A stretch of DNA of 64,000 nucleotides from Pratylenchus scribneri (taxonomy: Eukaryota; Nematoda; Chromadorea; Rhabditida; Pratylenchidae). Position numbers and translations under genes: made by a program. The stretch spans positions 1,798,001-1,862,000 of the forward strand of contig JAQSEB010000042.1 in assembly GCA_030063045.1 (NCBI GenBank), in the 5' to 3' direction. This document shows, one piece after another, positions 28,401 to 39,564 of this stretch (within the stretch, counting starts at the first letter, position 1; each line of letters opens with the position of its first letter). Below the pieces are notes generated by a model. It made no database searches, was not told the DNA's origin, and saw only the letters and a program-made list of their open reading frames with translations.

Positions 28401-30754
28401 TTCGGGAAGTGGGAGAAGAGGTCACGGGTTCGATTCCCAGTGGCGGCTAATGAGTTTTTATTAGTCCAAAATCAAAAATAAATTTTACCAAATGATGATT
28501 TACTTATTTAATTTTATTTATATTTAAAGCAACTCAATTTTTGGCAATGGGATCACCGCCAAATGTTATGTTCGGTCAATCGCCTGCTACCGGTGTCTCT
28601 ATGCAATCTCATCAACCAATGCAAATGTTCCCACCAGTACCCCCAAATCATTCGCAACAATTTATTGGCATTGGTCAACCACCCAATCCAATGATTGGGT
28701 CATCTTCACTCGGCATTGGTGGTGGGACAATCCCAATTGGAATTCCCACTCCCGGGATGCCATTTTCGACTCAGCAAAAACAATTTGTATTTTTATAATT
28801 ATTAATTAAAAGAATAATTACTTTATTGAATATTTCATTTAAGTTCCCTTCAAATGATGATCATTGGCGTCAGGCGGCTCGTCTTCAGCAAGAATTTTTG
28901 GCTGGAAAAATGCCCGGTTCTAGTTCTCAATTTAATTCTGGCACAATCAATGAGAATATGCTGCAATCTTCAATGCAAACTCCAAAATCTGCTGGTCCAT
29001 CCACTCAATTATGCACAAATTGTTTATGTTTTGGTCATTCGCGAATAAATTGTCCGGTGGATAAGAGCAAGGTAAAATCAATTTATTTAATTAGTAATTA
29101 ATTATTCAAATTTAGCAATCCCGAGAACGTGAGCGTGACCGAAATCAAGAAAAACTGGAAGTTGTGGAGAAGGAACGTAACAAATTGCATAGTTTGGGTA
29201 TTTGCTTCAATTGTGGCCGCCCTGGCCACACTCAATTTGGTTGTCGCCATTCCCGCATTTCGGATGATGAATTACAGGTGAAAATGGGAATGAAATAAGT
29301 TATAATAAATTTTTTTAATTTTTAGAGAAAAATTCGCAAAGCCGAAGAAAATTCACGACGAAAGGAAATTGACAAGGAAAGATTGAAGAGGAAGGCCGAA
29401 AAGTATCCAGTCCGACGCAAGGATTTGTTCATTGAACGTCTCCGGGAGGTGGCGCCACGTGGAAAAATCACAAAAGTGGGCGAACTTGAGAATTGATGAT
29501 AAAAAAAAATATATTCATAATATTCCATAAAACAATTCATCTAAAATCATATACATTCTTTTTTAAAAGACTTCTCATTTTACTCATAGAATTAAAAACA
29601 ATCTCTCTTTATACGAATATTATTTTTCCAACTTTCCACCTTCAAAATTGATCACTTTTTATACAATTTTTTAAAATTATTTTTTAATGGGATTTATGTT
29701 AAATGATTTTTTCTATTGATTGACTGACAGAATAAAAATTGGGATAAAAGGATTAAAATGTAAATTAATTATTGTTAATATCACATAAATAAGTTTATTA
29801 AATTTTATTTTAAATTCAAATAAACTTAAACAGGAATTGATTCGTTCGGTTTGTGCTCGCTGTTCAAGTCTCAATCACAATGCGAGTGAATGCAAAAAAA
29901 GATGGGAGGCTGCACGGTCAATTTATAAAGAAGTTTGTCAGGCACTTGAGGAATTCACCAAAGTTTTCTTCGTTCATCTCAATGAGAATAATTTGGTTAG
30001 CCAATTTTAATAAAATTAAAATAAATTCAAAATTTAGGTCGATTTCTCCCAAAAGTTCGACACATTCACAGTGATGGATGCCATCGAACAAGCTGGCTCA
30101 ATCGACCCAGTTGGATTACAGGTTAATAAATTAATATTCAATTTAAATTAATTAATTTATAGCTTCAATCTCGCTGCAAAGATGGAATTGTGACGCAGGG
30201 TGATTTGCGTGAACTCTGTTCAAAATGTGCCAATTTGGGTCATAAACAGCAAGATTGTGGGGACAAAGATGGATGCAGTCGAACTCATTATGAGAAAATG
30301 CTCACTTTAGTCAAGGGATATCGGGCATTAGTCAGGGAGGGCAATGGCAACTTTTTACTTCCAAATGTAATTTTTAATCCAATTTACGTATAATATTTTT
30401 TTTTTTTTCATTTTAGGCTCGAGAAAATCAGAATCGTTTTCAAAATTCAATCGGTGTTGTAAATCGTGTCCAACAGCAGCAACCGTCTGCTTCAAATAAT
30501 GTTCCAATTGATGAAATTGTTTTATTGGAAAGCAGCGATGATGAAGAAAAGGAAGAGGATGATGAAGAGAAAAATGGGAAGGATGCGAATAATGGTTGGA
30601 AATTATTTTAAAAATTAAATTAAAAAATAATAATTTAGATTCAACCAATGAGAAAGAAAAATCGAATCAAAATATGGAGAATGGAGAAGAACATCATCAA
30701 CAGGCAAATAAGAATGATGAGATGGAGGATGAGGATGATATCGAAATTTTATAA
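25444..30754 (+). CDS. RBM5/RBM10-like RNA-binding protein with OCRE, RS region and CCHC zinc knuckles
   Basis: Probable splicing regulator. Order: basic N-terminus; RanBP2-type zinc finger (WTCIKCSIKNYNRRQTCFKC, 25600-25700); one RRM (LLIRELPSSATADSIGQALM ... RYAFVQLESNGSA); and OCRE aromatic repeats (FYDNKSGFYYDPKSDYYYNP, about 26310-26390). Then come a charged coiled stretch (27120-27390), an RS-like Arg/Ser region (27870-28060), and Pro/Met/Gly-rich low complexity. The end carries CCHC knuckles: CTNCLCFGHSRINC, CFNCGRPGHTQFGC, CARCSSLNHNASEC and CSKCANLGHKQQDC, with an acidic tail to 30754. Human RBM5/10 end instead with a C2H2 finger and G-patch; I see no G-patch. An exon at 29326-29497 ends in a stop and may be an alternative 3' end. 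Splice phases agree across the long 26694-27114 intron, supporting one gene. Confidence 0.7.
28370..28450 (+). mobile_element. tRNA-like / SINE remnant in RBM5-like intron
   Basis: A GCTGGGGCTGTCTAACACAT start, A-box-like CTAACACATTGG and a good B box (GGTTCGATTCC, 28428-28438) lie within about 80 bp. T-stem and acceptor pairing are poor, so this is not an intact tRNA gene; a tRNA-derived SINE or pseudo-tRNA is more likely. Confidence 0.5.
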
Positions 30755-30996
30755 TTCTTTTTGGATTCGTTCTCATGTTTTTTTTCCGCTGGAATTCATT
30801 TTTATATTTTTGATTCTTTCAAGTTCGGGATTAATACCAATTTATTGATTTAATATAATAATATTTTCTTTTTTCATATTTAAATTTTTTTATAAAATTT
30901 GAATTGAATTTGCTTGAAAATTCTAGATTTAATTGTTATGTTAAAATACCTTAATTGGATTTTGAACATTTTATTTATAAAAAAAGTCAGTTTAGA

Positions 30997-33649
30997 ATGG
31001 TTAAAACCGAAAACAATTTGGGGCGTGCGTCAGGGAGCAATTTAATTATGAAGAACAATATTTTGACCGATAATGGCCTACAACATTTACAAGAATTGAT
31101 TCGAAGTGGGGCAATTCGCTCACAATGCACCGAAATGGACATCACATTCATTCGACAATTCATTGATATTTATATGCAAAAAGGTTACTAAAATATTATT
31201 TAATTTTAAAAAATTATCTGGAATTTTCAGATGAAATCGGCCTCGCAAAATTACAATGTTTAATCCAGGAAGAGTCAAAAGAGAATGCAGAAAATTCATC
31301 CCCAAAAAGCAATGAAGACCGATTGCTAAACCAAAATTTTCTCCTCACATTTTACATCTGCCTTTTGATTAGAATAATTCAGGTTAATTTTTTCAATTAA
31401 TTACTAACCAAAATTTACAAATTCAGTCTTCCGGTCCTGCCATTCTCCAGGGTCGACCCCAAATTTGTGAATTTATCCGCCAATTTCAATGCCATCTTTT
31501 CAATCGCCATTCAACGCAATATTCTTCAAATCTTTGCCAACTTTCCTATGATTTTTTGCTGGAACTTCACAAAATAGAATTTCCCATAAAAATTTGGCCC
31601 TTCCAAATTGGTTAATTTTTATTTTTTTAATTTTATTCTCTAATTTTAATTTTAGATCTCCAAAAATTGATTATTGCTCCATTAGAGGATGAATCGACAC
31701 CAATTTCCCTTCGTCAAAGCATCGAAAAATTGGCCATTGCCCAACTTAATGTCACCCAAGGGCCTTCAAATGAAAATGTTGCTGCCAATTTTGCCGGTAA
31801 AATGGAATTGATCATCCCTTTGGCTGAAGTTTTGTTGGCTGCCGATTTTTCACTGGTCTTCGAAAGTTGTTCTCGCATTTTTTGTTCATGGTTGGTTTTT
31901 AAGGGTTTTTGGTATTGAAATTGAACATTTTAGTGAAAATATTGGCCAATTAATTTATACTTTACCAGAAGAACGACTCAATCAAAGAATTATTCAAAAA
32001 GCGAAGAGCAGGACACAAAGAATTGGGAATTCATTCGCCGAATTGGTGGCCAAATTGATGTGGGAAATATTTCACTTTTAAATTAATTTTCAATTTATTT
32101 TCAGCTCATTCCAATTCCAAAATGACCATTTTGATTTTGACACCGTCGCCAATTGTTTCCAGAATCAATTCAACCATTCCCTAGTTTTGGCTAAAATCGT
32201 TGAAAGTTTGCCAAAAATTGAAGGGAGAGATGAAGAATTTAAGTAAAATTAAATTAAAAAATATTAAAAATTTAATATTTTCACAGTAGGAACAATAAAA
32301 TGGTCCTTGAATTATTGGCAACCGAGTCCAATTTTAATTTGAATTTGATTGGCCCATTGCTGCCAAAATACCGGGAAATTTATTCAGAAAAGGTGAAATT
32401 ATTTTATTAAATAATTGAAACAAAAATTTAAAGGATTTTGGCAATTTTCTAATGAATTTTTTCAAGCAAAACAATATTTGGAGGAATAGCTATTCGGCAG
32501 AAGGTCTAAAGGCCATTTTGGATGCATTAATTGAGGTTGATCCTGAATTTGATGGAATCTTGCTGGAAACTGTTGAGTCCATTCTGATACCCAATCTTTT
32601 GGTGAATTCACAAAATAATTATTAAATATAATTTTTTTTATCTTAGATAAAGCAATCGGCTCTTATCATTCTCGAAAGAATTTCTCAAAAGATTGGCGGC
32701 GAAAAATTGCTACAAAAACGGCCAAAATTATTGAAACCATTGAGTGATTTTTTGAAGCCGATTTTGATTGACGAAATTGATGGTAAATTGGGGAATTCAT
32801 TTGTGAAATTATTATTTATGTGCAGATTACCCAACTAATTGTTCAATTGCTGATATAATAATGGATTCCGCTTTGCGCATTCTCAACAATTTCTGTGGAC
32901 AGCAACATGGATTGGGTTATTTTTATGCATTTTTATTTGAATATAAATTCATTTTTTCAGATCCAAATGCCATTTTTAAGCGACTTTTGGCAATTTCATT
33001 GGATAGAGAATGTAATGAATCCCTGCGGCATTTAGCCCTTCAATATTTGACCAAATATTACGGAAATAAATTGACTGGGAATTGGGCAAAATTATTTCAA
33101 GTAAATATTGACAATGATGAAATCAAGTAAAGAATATAATATAAAATCAAATTTAATTTACTATTTTTCATAAAGGAATTTGATTTTGACGAATGCATTT
33201 GGCCAATTGGAGGAAACAATGAAAATGACACGGAATCAACCGGATGCTGAATTCATTGGATGCATTGCCAAATTAATGAATTTATTGGAACCGGAGGAAG
33301 AGGAATCGCCCATTGTATTGATGGAAGCATCCAAAATTTGCGAAGCAATTGTCAATGAAATTAGAGGAGCCGAAATTGGTTTGAAATATTTTTTATTAAA
33401 TAATTTCATTCTCATTAAGAAATGTTTGCATCGCAATGGGCAAAATTGAAAAGCCAAATGGAAATGATTGAGAGGCGAAAGAAGGACCGCGATCGAGATG
33501 ATTTGGATTTGCGAACAAAGGTAGGGGATTTATTTATTTAATTTTATAATCTTTTGATAATCCTAAAGATGGAGGAAATGATCATCACTCTTGGCCAAAA
33601 TTGCAACATTGATTGTTCGGAAAAGTGCGGAAGCAAGGATTGTTATTAA
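30997..33649 (+). CDS. Unidentified alpha-helical repeat-like protein
   Basis: About sixteen small exons can be joined into a long, mostly helical protein of roughly 650-700 residues. It is rich in leucine/isoleucine helices such as FRQSIEKLAIAQL-like and EGLKAILDALIEVDPEFDGI segments, resembling an ARM/HEAT-type solenoid but without a family motif I can name. The end reads GQNCNIDCSEKCGSKDCY, an unusual Cys-rich tail. The ATG at 30997 sits one base after an acceptor-like CAGTTTAG, fitting trans-splicing. It starts 242 bp after the RBM5-like stop and ends 173 bp before the PRCC start, so it may be co-transcribed with them. Real gene status rests on consistent splice phase and codon composition; function unknown. 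Confidence 0.6.
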
Positions 33650-33822
33650 ATTTTGTTGAATTTGCATTAAATATTTATATTTCTTTTGGTAAATTTTATT
33701 TATTATTCATTCATGTCAATTATATTTGATTAAATTCGTTTTTTCGATCAAATCACATTACTTATTTAAACATTGAGCATTAAATTAAACTTAATCTATT
33801 TATTTATGATTTATTAATAAAA

Positions 33823-35225
33823 ATGAATGGAGAAGAGGATGAAAAACCGAAATGCGGATTGTTGGCATTGCTCCCAAAACCCAAAGGCGCGGCAATGTCG
33901 TCAACAACAGCAAAGCAGAAAATTTCAACAGGTTCAAAAATTTAGCAAAAACTTGGCTTTTATTATTAAATTTTAGAAACTAAGGGGACAATCAAATCGG
34001 AGGCAGCAATTCGCAAACAATTTATGCCATTGAAACCGAGACAAATTCCTCCTAAACAATTCACAAAAACGGGAATGGCGACGACGAGCACCAACAGTCG
34101 GATAGCAAAGGTAAATAAAAATAAAGAATTTAAACAAAATAATTGAACAATTTTAGACCAATGAATCGGACTCAGACGACGAAGAATTTGAACAAAAATT
34201 GGGCAGTGCCATAGTTGATCAACAGCAACGGGAGGAGGAGGATTTCCCGAAAGAGGGATCAGCAAAACCGTCACAATTTGGCACACAAAATAAGGTTTTT
34301 TGAAATAATTTTTAAATATAATTTTCTATTCAAAGAATGCACAAGAGGAAAAACCGAAAATATTCGTGGATCGACCTCTACTCGGCATGGATTATGGCTC
34401 ATCATCGGATTCGGATGATGAAGAAGGGGAAGATGACAATAATGCGGACGAAGATGGTGCCAATAAAATTGGTGAGAAGTTTCCAAACAAAATTTAATAA
34501 ATTTCGACTTGTTAAGCTTCACTTCCGGTCGATTTCTTCGGTTTATCCGCCCCAAAGCGACCCAAATTGGATGATCAAATTGATGATTCGGCACAAATTG
34601 ATGAGCCGACAATTTTCATTGATGAAGTCGAACCGGGTCCAGCAAGGTATTCAATCCAACATATTTTTATTAAACAAAATAATTTTTTAGACCACCAAAA
34701 GCACCATTGGCCGCCCACCCAATGGGCGATGATGACATTGCTTCCTCATCCATCGCCGGTGCTGGTCCAATTCGGTCAATCACCAATCAGGAGGCGAGTC
34801 GAATGATTTATGAGAAGGAATTGGCCCCATTTGGTGTGAGCTCCGTCCTCGCGGAGGATGCCGTCTCTGGGATGATCGATGTGAGCGTGGATGCGGCATT
34901 GGGCCCAAATGTGCGGCAAAATTTGATTCGAAACCTCAACAACAAACAAATGGTTGGTTTTGGTTTGGGTGGAAGGAATAAATAATTAATTTTAGGCCCA
35001 AATTGCACTCGGTCCATTGCCAAAATTGAAGAAAAGTGAGGAGGACAAATTGGCCAAACGAAAGCATCAAATCACACATTTGGCCCAAGTGGTGAGTCAG
35101 TCCCAAAATTAATTTTGTTTAATTTATTTTTATTTTAGGCTGTTTCGAGGGAAGAAAAACTCCAAGAGAAATGGGCAGAGAGCAAACAGAACAAGAAAAT
35201 GAGCCGACAAAAATATGGATTTTAA
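33823..35225 (+). CDS. PRCC (proline-rich, mitotic checkpoint / splicing-associated) homologue
   Basis: Nuclear protein found with pre-mRNA splicing factors. The N-terminus has GLLALLPKPKGA, matching the PRCC LLPQPK-type motif. The middle is acidic and low complexity (SDSDDEEFEQ; SSSDSDDEEGEDDN), and VDFFGLSAPKRPKL recalls the NFFSL motif. The C-terminal PRCC block is clear: KRKHQITHLAQVAVSREEKL then KWAESKQNKKMSRQKYGF with stop at 35225; the RKHQITYL...YGF ending is diagnostic of the family. About eight exons. It follows the preceding gene by under 200 bp on the same strand. Confidence 0.85.
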
Positions 35226-35525
35226 ATTTGACACCACATTTTTATCATTTCTTTTTGTGAATATTAAATAAAATTGATAACATTTACTTCAACAAATCCT
35301 CTTGATTTTAGTACTTTCGGCTTTAGGCCCTTTTTTGTATAACAAGGGAAAAGTTCCCCTCTATGGGTAATCAATAATAAATTCCATCAAATTTTAAATC
35401 ATTCGATTCATTCATTTCTGCTCCAAACAAAAAGTTTATACATTTCTAAATAATTAAGAGATCTGAACAAAAAAAAACAATAATATTTGGGTAACAATGT
35501 GATATTATTTCCTATTATTTTCATC
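35226..35525. other. Convergent intergenic region
   Basis: AT-rich 3' flank of PRCC. Nothing further recognised. Confidence 0.5.
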
Positions 35526-35536
35526 AATATTCCTCT

Positions 35537-35850
35537 GCGTTGCTTTATTCGGCGTTCTTCTCGCACAATGCCATCACCGAACAACCGGCCAATTTGAGCC
35601 CATATACGCCTTCCGGATTGGGATTTTGCTGGTCATCATGCCAAATAACCCCCATAGAACAAATTGCCAAATATCGCATTCCGGCCGGATATTTCTTGAA
35701 TGAATGTTCCACTGGATGCCAGCCTTCAGCTAAAATTAATAAAATGAATTTGCATTTAAATGTTGTTGTACCTTGCCCTTGCGTGAATTGTAATTGAATG
35801 TTTGCGGCAACCCAACGGCCATTATTCTCCTCATTCCTGGGTCTGGGAAT
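35537..35850 (-). pseudogene. F-box-associated (FBA) domain fragment, FBXO2/6-like
   Basis: Two minus-strand exons give RNEENNGRWVAANIQLQFTQGQ and then AEGWHPVEHSFKKYPAGMRYLAICSMG, followed by GVYGLKLAGCSVM and a stop. This resembles the FBA sugar-binding domain of FBXO proteins (W-x-x-V-x-H-x-F-x-x-Y-P-x-G-x-R-Y). I could not find a convincing F-box or N-terminal FBA half further upstream (35880-36260 gives only broken frames). It may therefore be a gene remnant or a gene whose other exons I missed. Confidence 0.45.
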
Positions 35851-36559
35851 TAAAATGAGCTTATTAATTATATTATGCTACGTTTACATAAACATGGCGT
35901 CGGCATACGTTTATGTTTGAAACGTTTGAATTGTTTTGTCAGAAAAGTTCAAGATGGGAATTAAATAGAATACTTTTGAATGAATTGAATATTGAACCAT
36001 AAGGAAATAGATTTTCGGATGGGTCGCCGGTTTGTCGCTCCAAAGTTTCTCATCTTTTTGTTCACTAATAAGACAAGACAATTGGCCAATTCATTGAGAG
36101 GGCATAATGGCCTGAAGGCTGGGGCCAGGAGGAGGTGGAATTTGCTCTGCCATGCCAAAAAATGATCAACTCTATTCCGCGTTCCGCCTACAAATAGTTC
36201 CTAATCCAAACATGGGTGGATTCTGGATTCAGTTGGCAAAATGCCCTCAATAATTAGCTACGGGAATTATCATCATTGGTTGGGGAATACTATGAGCAAT
36301 GCCATCGATTAATTAATCGCATTTTTGACATGAAGATTAGTCCAATTCATTCGCATTTAGTCTCAATATTTATTCAATGGATGCTTGTCTTCTGTTGGAA
36401 TTCGATATGGCCGATGCCATCCTTCGACCCAAACTCGAACAATGCCCGGAAAACAATTATGATCCGCTGGAAATGTTGCTTCTCCTTCTGTGCATCTCCG
36501 CGCATTCCATTGGCTTCATCCCTCCTTCCAACTGGGCCAAACTATGTTGGCACTTTGTA

Positions 36560-36875
36560 TTAGTCCTAATTTAGGACTAAACTAGTTTGAGGCCAGATCT
36601 GGGCTTAGGCTATCGCCCCGGGCCTTCGACGGAGGCCTAAGCCCTCAGTGGCCCAAGGAATGGGATTAGGGCGAATCAACATTAAATTATTCTTTATTAA
36701 TTGTGCGAAAAATGTGATAAAAATGTGAAGGGTAAAAAGAAGGCAGCAGGAGAGGAAAAAAGGGTGAGTTTAAAAAGGACAGATTGAGGCAATATTTGAT
36801 TGATAGGGTGACAGGGCGATTGGGCAAAAAGTGGGGGTACAGTAGGATGAATAGGAAAGGCCCTTTAGCTTCCAG
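36560..36875 (+). repeat. Dispersed ~320-bp element, copy 2
   Basis: Same order of blocks as the other copies: GC-rich head with GGGCTTAGGC...GCCTAAGCCC, TTTAAAAAGGACAGATTGAGGCAATATTTGATTGATAG, and GGGGGTACAGTAGGATGAATAGGAAAGG. Here it lies outside any gene I can support. Same strand orientation as the other four. Confidence 0.8.
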
Positions 36876-38067
36876 GTGTTGCTTCTTTTAGGCCAGGCTC
36901 AATAGCTCGTTTTGCCAAATTTAATTTGGTTCATATCTTTTCTATTCCTTTCCATATTCAACAAAAAGAGGGTCAAAGCCGACAAATACGTTCATTTTTA
37001 TTTGCAAAATCAAAGGCCTAATCCATCATTCAAAACCATTCCATTTCACATTTATGACTTTCCCAACCTCCGGAGAAGCAGTGCCCATCCATTTTTGTCC
37101 AAATTCTGCCTTTTGGGACTTTCACTGCCAGAATTGGGGGCTGCCATTGCCAAGTGCCAATGCTTTTCCCATCCATTTTTTGAGATAGTTGGCCATAGTA
37201 CATTGCCCTATCGATTCCCAATTTTGGCATTAGCCTCTTCTTCCTTCCTTTTTGTTCATTTCATTTTTAAAAACAACCCCAAATAAAATGTAGTCAAATT
37301 TGTTCATTTTTTTATCTTCCTCCACTGGTCTTTTCCAATTCAAATTATGGCCAATTTTCTTCTATTTTCTCATCCTCATCACTTTAAATAAAACATGTTT
37401 ATTTTATCTACTCTACATCTTCCCCATATTTTCACTAAATTTTCGATTATTTATTATATTATATGTTTAAGAAATTTTACAATTTTGCAACCTTTTTATG
37501 CTTCTTCGTCCCCCCAATACCTTTCTTCCTTCCTTCCTTGTTTGTGTTCCACTTCAACACGGCTAATATCCGCCCAAATTTAATGTTTCTATCTTGGTGG
37601 ACACTGGACATTACCCCCGCCCGCCGATTGGTGAATGGCCCTTGACCCAAACTGACCCAAAAGGGAAATAAATATTGTAAAAATAAACCCATTCCACCCA
37701 CATTTTGTAAGTACATTAATTTTAATAATTTTTCCCATAATTTGGATTCCAAATTCGTTTTCATTTTGGCTTTTCGCTGTTTATGCTTATTCCACGGTCT
37801 CCAAGGTCATTTTCATGCATCCATCCATCCCAGAGGCAAATTCATTTTCCTGCGCCTTTTCCGCCTCTCCCCTTCCTTTTAGCCACATCCAAAACATGCC
37901 AATTTTGGTTGGGGACATATTCCAATTTTATAATTACTCCCTCATTCACCTTATTTTGGTGACCATTCCCTTCAGTTCCCCATTTCTAATGAAAATATCC
38001 GGAAAAGAAAATAATAAATTAATGAGAAAATAATTTATTAATGTTTTATGGCCATAATTAATTAAAA
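36876..38067. other. Intergenic region without a supported gene
   Basis: Contains several short open frames on both strands with no conserved motif or coherent splice structure. Pyrimidine-rich on the + strand. No RNA gene recognised. Confidence 0.5.
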
Positions 38068-39456
38068 TAATGGCCGAATGCGCATCCCCCTCAACTCCAT
38101 CATCGATGGCACCATTCGGCTCGAGAACAGCGTAAATATTGGGCTTTTTCAATTAACCCAAAAATGGTCCATTAGAATGCAAAATCGGACAATTGTGGTG
38201 TCAAAAAAGTCCTCTCGTCGACCTGGATTGCCCGAAATTGAAGGCACCCAAAAAGAAGATTCAAATGGCCACAAAGAAATGTGAAAATAAATAATTTTCG
38301 GAACGCAAAATAATTTACTGATTTTGAAGGAATTCCCAAATTGATCAACAAAAAACTACTAAAATTGATAAAATTGTGAGGCCTCCTTCGATTGTCCAAA
38401 ATATTCAACAAATTTTGGCGGAATCAAATGTTGGCCAAGAATTGATTGGGCAAATTTTGGATGTGGCCAAAACAAAGCAAAATGAATGGAATTTGGCAAT
38501 GGAAAAAGTGGGAGAAATATTTTTGGCATTGATTTAATGTGAATTTACGCAGAGTGAAGAGCAAATGAAAATGCAGGAGGAATTGGCAAATTTGAAACTG
38601 AAAATGGCCAATAAAACAATGCAAAAAGCAAATCAACTTTTTAAAATTTGTGATGAACAAGGAATTGGTTAGAAGAATGGACAAAATATTTAGTTATTTT
38701 GGCTCAGATTTGGATGGAATTTTGACATGTCGGCCGAATGTATTGGCCCAATTACGGTTGAGGCAACAGGCAATAAATGTGATCACAAATTGCCAAAATT
38801 CAACGGCATCCACCCCAACAATGGAAGGCGGATTGGTGAGTCCATCATCGACGGCTGCTGGTGGCGATTTTGGCAATGGAGACAATGCAGAAAAGGAGGC
38901 AGCACTTCAAGCAGAAATTCATTCCCTGGAGGAAAATTATTCGAATTTATTTAGACTTTACGAAAGAATGAGGCAAAATTGTGTGAATTCAAAGGAGGTG
39001 ATGCCCTTCCCCATTTTAGCCCTATATTTTCCCCCAAAAAGGTGGAACAACAATTGAGGGCGGATTTGGATGGATTAGCGAATAAATATGCGGCACTTTA
39101 TGGAATGTACAATGAATTATTGGAGGAGGCACAAAAGAAATTGGATGGGTTGGTGGAATTTGGGACAAAATTTTGGCATTTAAATTGAATTTAGGGCAAA
39201 TCAAGAATTGGTCAGAATTGAAAGGGAAAATGAGCAAAAAACATTGGGAATTCGATTGGCATTGAAAAGGGCACAAATCCAAGTGGATTCATTGGAAACG
39301 GCATTGAATTCAAAAGCGAGAGGGGGGGGGGGGGTGGATTAGATTTATTTTACTTAATTTACAATAAAGGTGAAAGAAAATGAAGAATTACATCGAATTT
39401 GCAATGAACTGATCGAGGCGAGGGATTCATCAGCAGCAGGAAAAGGAGATGAATAA
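38068..39456 (+). CDS. tac-1: TACC-domain (transforming acidic coiled-coil) protein
   Basis: Centrosomal and microtubule plus-end protein that works with XMAP215/ZYG-9 in spindle assembly. A short N-terminus (MAECASPSTPSSMAPFG) is followed by exons with NRTIVVSKKSSRRPGLP. Then a C-terminal coiled coil aligns with the TACC domain: ALQAEIHSLEENYSNLFRLY, VEQQLRADLDGLANKYAALY, ELVRIERENEQKTLGIRLAL, and KENEELHRICNELIEARDSS before the stop at 39456. The KENEEL-RICDELI ending is typical of TACC proteins. The last intron contains a 13-G tract. Total length is short, as in C. elegans TAC-1. The exons between 38280 and 38640 are less certain. Confidence 0.82.
39322..39334 (+). repeat. G13 mononucleotide tract in last TACC intron
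   Basis: Thirteen consecutive G on the + strand within the intron between the exon ending LNSK and that starting VKENEEL. It can form a G-quadruplex. Confidence 0.95.
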
Positions 39457-39564
39457 AATGGGCTAGAAAAATATTAAAAATTAATTGCTTAATTAATAAT
39501 ACAATATTGCTGCTTTAATATGTTTATAATAGTTTAATAAATTTGCATTTTAATTCTCTGATAT

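Noticed and set aside
28370..28450. Intact tRNA gene
   Set aside because: Good B box but mismatched T-stem and acceptor stem.
36276..36574. Plus-strand frames (for example LEFDMADAILRPKLEQCPEN)
   Set aside because: Somewhat protein-like, but no family, no splice partners and it runs into dispersed repeat copy 2.
37030..37645. Coding exons between F-box fragment and TACC gene
   Set aside because: Short frames on both strands without conserved motifs or consistent splice sites.
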